Origin: Colius striatus
Taxonomy: Eukaryota; Chordata; Aves; Coliiformes; Coliidae
Length of the DNA: 64,000 nt
Reading direction: 5' to 3'
NCBI RefSeq assembly: GCF_028858725.1
Contig: NC_084790.1
Span: 746,501 to 810,500, forward strand
How positions within the stretch are numbered: the stretch's first letter is position 1; the number at the start of each line of letters is the position of its first letter. A program made the translations under genes and the position numbers. The notes beneath the pieces were generated by a model. It saw nothing but the letters and a program-made list of their open reading frames with translations. It was not told where the DNA came from and did no database searches. This document shows, in pieces, positions 48,333 through 64,000 of the stretch.

Positions 48333-49402
48333 GGGTTGCCAGTGACAGGGATCTTGTTTAACCTGGACAAGTGTGGCTTTGGGAACCACTTTTCTGTGGT
48401 GTGTGTGATGGCTGTGGGCTAACAAATGAGAAAATGATGATTGGAGGCTGTTTCCTCTTGGGTGGGAGGGAGGGAACACACATAATTGGTGATGTTGAGT
48501 TCTGTGGGCTACTGAAAAATCAAGCTAACAACAGATGTGGTTAAAAACACTGGCTGACCTTCGTGTGGAGTCCTGTGCTGAATGGGACAGAGGGCTAAGT
48601 CACAGGAGTCACCCAAGTCAGAAGAGGAGTGAGAGGGCTGAGTGAAGTCTTGAATTCCAATACTCTCATGATTCCTGTTGGAGTATTTCATGTTCAGGTA
48701 AAGTATTAAAAGCATGCAGAAGTGGTACCATTTGGATCATAGATGTGGAAGGATTTGTGTAAGCTTTTCCCAGCGTTCTCAGGTTTTGGACAGATCTTGT
48801 TTAAGGAGAAGATAATTGTGCTGAAAACCTGCTTTGGGGCTTTGGTGTTCAATATGAGGTACTAGTACTGTAGAGATACAGGTGCAGGACTAAAAACAGT
48901 AGTTTTATCTCCTTTAATCAGATGAGGGAAAGCTGAAGGGAGTATGTGGATGCTGTCCCTGGGAAACACAAACACTGATAGGGGGAATATGTGACTTCAC
49001 CTATCAGAAGGAGGGTAACAAAGAGGACACCCAGTGAAACAACCTGGCATTTCAGGTGGGCTGGTGTGTTCATTTGGCTCTCTTGACTCAGTCATCTAGC
49101 TCAACTGAGGAGTCATGCCCAAAGATCCTGATGGCTCTCTGGGCTGAGGTGGGACTGGTGGGCGTGTGGTGGGGAGCAGATGCTAAGTAAGGACAGGGCA
49201 AGCCTGGCAGCTGGGAGCAAGCAAGTGGGTGTTCAAGGCAGGTTAATGCCCCTGTCCTGGTACTGCTGAGTTAATTCACAGTGGGGGGTGTGAGGAGGAG
49301 AAGGGTGGGCAGCTCTGAAGGGATGGCTTGCTGCAAATAAGAGGCAGTTGGGAGGGCACAGAGCAGGCAGCTCACAAGGTTTGTCTGGGCTTTGCTGGCT
49401 GT

Positions 49403-49468
49403 GTGGAAGGAGGGTTGGACTTAGATGATGTCTAGAGGCCCCTTCCAACCCTCACCCCTCTGTGACCT
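49403..49468 (+). repeat. CR1 LINE 3' end remnant
   Basis: A small plus-oriented remnant with 'ggttggacttagatgatgtc' followed by 'tagaggccccttccaaccct' and a terminal 'ctctgtgacc', typical of the last 60-70 bp of CR1. Confidence 0.8.
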
Positions 49469-52400
49469 GCAGGAAGCATTCACCAGCGTTGGTGGACAGG
49501 TCCAGCTCATACTTAGCTCCTCACCCTGCACAGAAAGCAGCTGCATTGAGTTTCCCTCCACCACACACTGTGTAGCATCCCATTCCATACCTTTAAAAGC
49601 ACTGATTTAATTGACATTCCCCCAGTATTCCCAGGGCTGGGATTACCCTGGTCTTCTGGGAGGTGATTCAGAACCTTGTCTCTTGCTACAGTGGCAGGTA
49701 ATGTATGTTTTTGTCACAGCATGAGTACTCTGAAGTGTTCCTGTTGTCAAACCAAACAGTTCAGGTGATGCAGGTGCAGGGGTTTAGTGTAGAGCTGGAA
49801 TGGAGCCTTGGAACTTGCCACATGAAGTTTGCTCCTCGGGTGTCTGGAGGGGACTGATTGTTGTCATGATGAAAGTGTGACTGGGTGTGAGAGCAAGTGA
49901 AGTTTCCAGGAGGATGGCAGCACCCTGTGGGATGCTGTTTGGCAGCAGGGCTTGGGTCACCTCAGTTCTGCAGAAGGCAGGAGGTGGCTGTGTTTAGAAA
50001 GGGGGAGTCCCTTCAGGGGCAGTTGGTGAAGCAGCACTACATTAACCTGTAGCCTGTGGTCCAAATGAAATGCCTTCTGTCCCCTGATTCCTCTTCAGTA
50101 ATAACTTCCTTGAGCTTCTGTTTTTAGCCAAGTTTTGGCATCATTTCAGCAGAAGTGTTCTGAAAGGCTGGTTGAATCTTCCCACCGATGTCACACTGGC
50201 AGGGTGGAGGCTGCAGTCAGAGCCCTGCTCGCTGCTGTGGGAAGCTCCAAACCCCTCCCTGCCTCCTTGTGCCCTTCCATTCAGGCTCAAGCCAATAAAC
50301 CCTTTGCAGCTTGCCAAGGCACTGCTGTGCCTGTTGGGGGAGGTGTGCTGCTAACTCCTGGTGCAGTTGTACTGGTGGCAGTTCAAAGTGTGCCCAGCAG
50401 AGCTTTGGGTTTATTTTATCCTTTCATGAGCCTGTAAAGTACCTACAGAAGTGGAAGAGTCGGGTATGTGAGGCTGATTAGAGATTGCTAGAACCCAGTT
50501 CTGCCATCTAACTCTTTCAGTTGTGTGGTTTTCAGTGGAAAGAAAAAAAGGCACAAGAGGATTTGTGGTCTGACTTGCAAATTCTGTGCTGATAAATGTA
50601 GGCAGCACTCCCCCCTTCAGTCACAGCACGGTGCAGTTCTGAGCTGGCACGTTCTTCACTGAATCTGTTCAGACAAGCTCTTGTTTTCCCTTTGGTGCAA
50701 GGGATGAGTGGAGCAAAAGAACAGAATTGTCTGAAGGAAATGAGGGATGTGCAGAGGGGAGGAAGGAAGAGAGCCTGCAGGTGAAGAAGTGATCCTGTGG
50801 CTAAGGCAGCAAACAGCCTCTGTGCTAATGCTCCCTTCTGAGCTGGAGCTGCAGCAAGTCACTGTTCCAAACCCACATCAGGGGCTGAGGGTGATGCACA
50901 CCATGGTTTCTGGATGCTGCTTTCCTTAGATGTAGGGGGAGTAACAAGCAGAGCTTTGACCACTGGAGCAACTGACATCAGTCACAAACATCACTTGGCA
51001 GCTGTGCCTAGGAGAAACAAGCTCAGGGTTTGAATTCCAGAGGTCTTGAATCCTGACTCTGTCACCAGTTGGCCAAAGGACTTACAGCTAACATATTGAT
51101 GTATCTTTTCCATTTGTTGCATCCCCTGACCTCATGGAGGCAGACAGAGGAGATGTTTGTCAGGCCTCCAGAGCACAGAACAAGGAGCCCCCACCGAAGC
51201 AGTGGGAAGAAATGAGGGGCTGTGCCACTGCTTTCTGGGTTCTGAGGCTTTGTAACAAATACAAGCCAATATGGGAGAGAAAAATGTCTGAGGGTGCCTT
51301 TAGTCATGGGGATGGTTTGGCAGCCTTGCCCAAGAAGTAGCTGTGAACAGTCTCATCTTGTATCTCGACGTGTCCCCACGGGAAGCCGAGCTGTGTCTGC
51401 AGTGTCACTCCTTGCCTTAGGTTTAAGACCAATCTCTTCCTTTGAAATCAGCCTGGCAAAATGTGTGGCAGGTGGCTTTGCAGGGCTGCTGGCATCACAG
51501 CCAGCTTCCTCCCCACGTGGAAATCCACACCAGCACAGAGCCAGAGGAAGAGATTTGCTCGGTGCCTCCGTCCCCTCTGGGGGAAGCAGTTGCTCTGTTT
51601 TCTTTGGAACATGCAAGGTGATAAGTTTATGGCTTTGAGTGTGTGGAGTCAGTGAATGGTTATTCTTTCAATGCCACGTGTGTTGACAGGGAAGGGCCTT
51701 CTCTTGGCTTAGTCTCAGGCTTTATTGCCCTTGGTGTTCAAGCAGCTTCATTCAACGGGGAGAGATGAGTGTGTGGGAAGTGAGGAGTGCTCATGTGTCA
51801 TGCCCAGCCTTGCCTCCCCTCTGGCAGCTCTTCAGCCCTCTCCACTTACCAAGGTGAAGTTAGACATCGACTCTTACCCCTCCTCTTGCTTCTAGATCAG
51901 CCAAGGTTTATGCTTTTGCTCTAACATCCTCCACGTTGTTCTTCAATGCTGCTGATTGTCATTTGTGTTAGGGATGGGTTTTGCCTCAGGCTTTATGTGC
52001 TTGCTCTTGCAGAAGCTCAGGGAGCTCTACTTGGTCTTCTGCAAGTGTCAACCTTGGCTTGTGTGTCAAAGAAGCTTTGAGCCCCTGTTTGAAGTCTTCC
52101 ATGTGATTGTGGTGTTTGCTCCTTGTCTTTCCCTTGCCCTTTCTCTCGTGCTTAGTAAGGATGAAGCTTACAGAGCAGTTTGTGTCCTTGCAAAACAGTT
52201 TCTCCTCGCTGGGCCCTCGGTGCTTGTCACTGAGGATGACAGACATTCTGGACTTTGCTTGGATCTCTTGATTATTTGTGACCCCTTCCAGAAGTCTGAC
52301 AGAAAGAGCATGAGCTCACAAATTCAGTTCCCAAGGGAGACCAAGGCAAAAGGTCACCCTTGTTTGTTAGCTTCTTGCAGCAATCCAAAGGAGCCTGGTA

Positions 52401-54097
52401 ACACAGCGTCATTTGTAGCCAGGAAGGAGCACCACAGAGTGTGCCAGGGCTTGTTCACCAGTAAGGATGAGCAGGTTTCCTCATCTCTCCCCTTCTGCAT
52501 GAGAGCTGCTGCCTCCCAAAGCATGCAACAGACCCAGGGAAGCTTTGAGAGCTTGCAAAGTGCTAATCTGACCCCTCCTCACCTCCCTCCTTGCCAGCCC
52601 CATCAGAGCTGAGTGTGTCCCTGGGCACGTGGCTGTGCTGTGTGTACTGAAGTATGTGCTCATACATGCAGTATGTACTGAAGTATATTTGATTGAGTTA
52701 CCTTCATGCTTAGTTTGGGGGATACATGTTTTGGTTTCTTTCAGTGGGAGCATCCTGCCCTTCCTCTGTTGCCAAACAGACCTTAGGAAACGTCTCCTGC
52801 CTGTTGCAGTGCGTGATATTGCTGGAGGGAGGGGTTCTGAGTCTGCAGATTGGCTGTGGAAGCTGTTTTGACTGTTGCACAAATGATAAAATAGGCCCTA
52901 GCATTGACAATGGCAGTGCTTCCAGACAGGCTCAGATGGCAGGTCCATCTGGTGCAGGTCCTGTTTGAGTCACGGAGCAGCATCGACCCGCTGTGTGCAG
53001 ACTGAGCACGTGCCCCGCGTTGGCAGCTGTGGCAGCAGCACCCTTGCTCACAGCACGGCTGGGTGTCACAGCACAGCCCTGAGGCATTGGGATTAACTCT
53101 TTCCCCAAGACTGGTGAACTTAGAGCACTGCTGGCCAAATCATCTGCTCTTGGAGTAATTATAAAGGAGTGAATTAGGAGAAGGCTGCCCAGCCAGGGGC
53201 CGCCGGCCGCCGCCTGCTCCCCGCTGCTGGCGAAGGACGTGGCTTTGCAGCCCCTCTGAGGCTGAGCAGTTCTCCACAAGCTGGGGAAATGCCCCCATGG
53301 AGGGTTGGAGGTTTCATTTCTGAATTAAGGAGATGACTCAACATTGAATTTACTTGAAGAGAGGGGCTTCTGCAAGGTGTGACTCTCGTGTAAGCTCTTT
53401 GTTGCTCCCATCCCACGGGAGGTTTATACTTTTTCCTCTCCACAGAGGTTTTTTTATCCCTGATGTGGTTTGATACAACAACCTGCTCTGCTCTGGGCTT
53501 GTAACCTGTGCACTTTGTGGCCTGTTTCAGAAAGAAAAGCATTTATCTGGGGGTGGGGACTGGCCACAGCCCTGTGTGTTTTGTGTGCTTTACTGTGTGG
53601 GAGGTTTGATGTCCATGTGGCAGAGCCAGCACAGTGCCGTGAGCTGTGGCAATTCTGGGCCTCTCTTGAAAGCCCTTTTTGTCCATTCAGAGTGTGTCAG
53701 TGTCACCTGCAAAGGGTCAGCAGGGACCCCAAACCCAGGAGTCCCCCAGGGTGGGAGAGCCACGTTTACACACTGCTCCAGAGCCCCTTGTCATGCACAG
53801 TAGCTCTGGAATAAATTTGCTTGAGGAAGTTCTTTAAAAGGAGAACTTTAAAGTCTCACTTTCCCCTTTGGCTGTTCTCCATCTCCTGCCCAGCCTGCTT
53901 GGCAGTCAGCAGGGTGAGAGCTAGCCCTTGGCAGCTGCAGCCTGTTCCTTCCCCTCGTGTCCAGGCCCCCTGGGCCCAAAATATTTGTCATTGCCTTCAG
54001 ATCCTGATTTATTTCCTTGGACACCACCTGCCTGAGCGTGCCTCAGTGGCTCCTTGCAATTGGGCTGTCAGCAGGTGCTCATCCCCTTCTGACACCA

Positions 54098-54500
54098 GGA
54101 TGCTGAGGGGGCTGGAGCATCTGAGGAAAGGCTGTGGGCCCTGGGGCTGTTGATTCTGGAGGAGACTGAGGGGGAGCTCATTAATAGTCACCAAGATCTA
54201 AGTGGTGGGTGTCAGGAGGTTGGGGCAGCACTTTTTGTGTTGTATCAACAGGACAAGGGGTGATGGGATGAAGCTGGAACACAGAAATTCCCATTTAAAC
54301 GTAAGGAGAAGCTCCTTTGGTGCTCCTGAGGGAACCCTGGCCCAGGCTGCCCAGGGAGGGTGTGGAGGCTCCTTCTCAGGAGGTTCCCAAACCCCTCTGG
54401 ACACATTCCTGTGCCCCCTGAGCCAGGGGAAGCTACTTGAGCAGGGGGTTGGGCTGGATGATCTCTAAAGCTCCCTTCCAACCCCTTCCATGATTCCATG
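54098..54500 (+). repeat. CR1 LINE 3' fragment
   Basis: About 400 bp, plus orientation, with the same block order as the 43.1-kb copy ('ctgaggaaaggctgtgggcc', 'gtgtcaggaggttggggcag', 'ttgggctggatgatctctaa') and a tail 'ccatgattccatgg'. Confidence 0.92.
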
Positions 54501-55178
54501 GTGCTCACAGCTATGAAAACAAGTAACAGTTGCTCGAGCTGGACGTGCTCCCCCCTTCCTTGGGGCAAAACGTGGTGATGGGGTGGAGGGATGAGGAAGA
54601 AGCCTCTCATTACTGTGGTATATCTTGTAACCCACCCTACAAACGGCCTGTTTTGTGCCCCTGATGGTTTCTGCCTAACAGATGGTGTTTCTTTTTTACA
54701 GCGTTATGATCCTGGACTTGTTGTGGTGATGGTAAACTTAGCAGTGGTAATTTTTTCTTTTCAGACTGAATTACTCCTTTTGTCATCAGTGCACCAATAT
54801 GTTAGGCTTACTTTCTCTGTTGTAGCCATCATCCTTCTGCTTGGTCTTTCATTTTCCTTTCCTTTCCTTTCTTTATGCACACTTGTCTGATCCTCGTTCA
54901 TTAAAGGGTATCGCTAAGAAGGGATGTTTCTGTTTGTGTTACAACTGCCAAAATCAGTTCCAATGTCAATTTCTAATACTGTCCAAACTTGATTTATTCC
55001 CCCCCCCCTCCCCCAACACCATGGGCACTAGCACTTGCTACTGCAATTTCCAAATAGCTTCTGAAAGACAAAACAAACCCAAACACCTCAGAAGGCAAAA
55101 GTGCTGCTGCGTTGGCTGTACACAGGGCTTTACCGGGGCAAGGAGGAAAGAGCTCCATTGCTGGAGAAATCCAACCAG

Positions 55179-55215
55179 CCAAACCAAAAACCAAACCAAA
55201 AACCAAACCAAAAAG
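55179..55215 (+). repeat. 12-bp CCAAACCAAAAA tandem repeat
   Basis: Three units of a 12-bp A/C-only motif. It is a simple intronic repeat; the motif is not the vertebrate telomere repeat. Confidence 0.85.
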
Positions 55216-56401
55216 AGATGATAAATCCTAATTGTTGGCAGCTGCTGGCAGCCATTCCGTTTGGGTTCAGCCCTGGCCACTAAACCCCTGGCTGACACCT
55301 TACGAAAGTGATGTTGCACTCAGGAAGTCATCTTTATAACCTGCCTTTAATTTGGTCCTTTTGCTAAAAATTGCAGTCACTGCTTACTTTATTATACCAT
55401 TGGGCATAAGAGAAACACCTGCAAACACCTAAAGCACCCAAAGTCAAAGCTGTTGTCTTGGATCAGTGTGAGAGTCCTCCTGGGCTCGGCAGATATCTGC
55501 CCATCAAATCCGTGACGCCACCCAATTCGCTCCAGGGGCTCGTTTCTGAGGGACAACCACGTGCCTCTGTGCTTGGAAAAAGCCCCAAGGCTGAGCAGAG
55601 CAGCTTCCCTGGCAGGCCTGGTGGAGCCTGGAGACTGTGACTTGTGCAGGAGATGGGAAAGCTGTGATTGGAGCTGGGAGAAGCCAAAGCCTCTGCAGCT
55701 TCTCCCGGGCGATTTGAGACCTCACACCAGTGCAATCTGTCTGGCATCATTTGCACACCTTGAGATCTTGTAGCCCAAAGGTATAATAGATGTGTATGTG
55801 TGTATAACAAACCAGTTGTTTACACCAAAACCCAAGGGCAGTGGTGAGAAGGGAAGTAAAGCTTGTGTTTTGTCCCTCAGGGGTTGGCAGCGGGGAAGGT
55901 AAGTACCGTGGCTTTACATCACAACCCACAGCGCCAGTTGTGATGTAACAACAACACCAACAATTCGACAACCAGATCAAAAGCTGTGGTAGTAAAGTGC
56001 TTGTCTGCCCCATTTTGCTTTGTTTGGCTGGTTATGAGTGGATTAAAGATATGGTTTTTTGTTTTCCAACAAAAATAAACTCTCCAGCATAGTTTCGATT
56101 AGTTCCAAGTCAATTTTCTTCGCAACTAGAGTCCTTTTCACAGCTTACAGGGCCACAGCCAGGGCTGCAGCATCTCTGCTGGAGCAGGGGAAGCAGGGGC
56201 CTGACCATCAGGCCTGGGCTGGGCAAAAGAAGCTGCTCAGTCAGCTTTCCCTCCCCTTGGGAAGGGGCAGAAGTCGGAGGGAGGGAGGCTTCCACGGCTC
56301 TCACAGGAGCATCCTCATCACTTATGAACGCTGCAGAGCAGTCAAGTGTATTGAACAGCTCTTTCACTTGCATCAGGAGCTGAGGAGTCTGTGTTGCCTG
56401 A

Positions 56402-64000
<7,599 letters not shown>

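Noticed and set aside
51956-52612. 218-codon open frame in GPATCH8 intron 3
   Set aside because: No family resemblance, no promoter or polyadenylation context, and ordinary intron base composition. Chance length is plausible.
55179-55215. Telomere-like repeat
   Set aside because: The unit is CCAAACCAAAAA, not CCCTAA, and only three copies are present.

Overview
This window looks like a piece of a bird genome, probably a gene-dense, GC-rich chromosome. The evidence is spliced vertebrate genes with GT-AG introns, CpG-island promoters, and a repeat content made almost entirely of short 5'-truncated CR1 LINE fragments. No mammalian SINEs and no prokaryotic or viral gene structure were seen. Three protein genes are supported. 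PSMD11 (26S proteasome lid subunit) is on the minus strand, with only exons 1 and 2 inside the window. FZD2 (Frizzled-2 WNT receptor) is a complete single-exon gene on the minus strand. GPATCH8 (G-patch and zinc-finger nuclear protein) is on the plus strand, with coding exons 1-6 inside the window and the gene continuing beyond the right edge.

Layout: 1-2217 is PSMD11 intron 2; exon 2 lies at 2218-2319; intron 1 follows with two CR1 pieces and a GC-rich 34-bp minisatellite; exon 1 with a TISU/YY1 start context is at 5195-5285. From about 5.4 to 8.7 kb is GC-rich intergenic DNA. From about 8.7 to 10.46 kb is probable FZD2 3' UTR and downstream DNA, including a 240-bp polypurine/polypyrimidine tract. 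FZD2 coding sequence is 10460-12133, with its CpG island extending to about 13 kb. From 13 to 19.8 kb is intergenic DNA with several degenerate tandem repeats and candidate regulatory patches. From 19.8 to 21.2 kb a 31-bp minisatellite is split by a CR1 insertion and abuts the GPATCH8 CpG-island promoter. GPATCH8 exons lie at 21820-21864, 36815-36889, 45069-45141, 56739-56806, 57276-57362 and 60770-60913, with a 15-kb first intron.

The divergent FZD2-GPATCH8 pair matches the arrangement on human 17q21.31. PSMD11 directly downstream of FZD2 does not match human, where PSMD11 is at 17q11.2 and MEIOC/CCDC43 follow FZD2. The three genes do not form a pathway. They act in WNT reception at the cell surface, protein turnover, and (by its domains) nuclear RNA or chromatin-related work. 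I found no new multi-gene system. The most interesting items are the regulatory and repeat structures: the PSMD11 TISU element, the frame-neutral exon pair encoding the G-patch, the CR1-split minisatellite, the polypurine tract, and a candidate unannotated minus-strand exon between FZD2 and GPATCH8.
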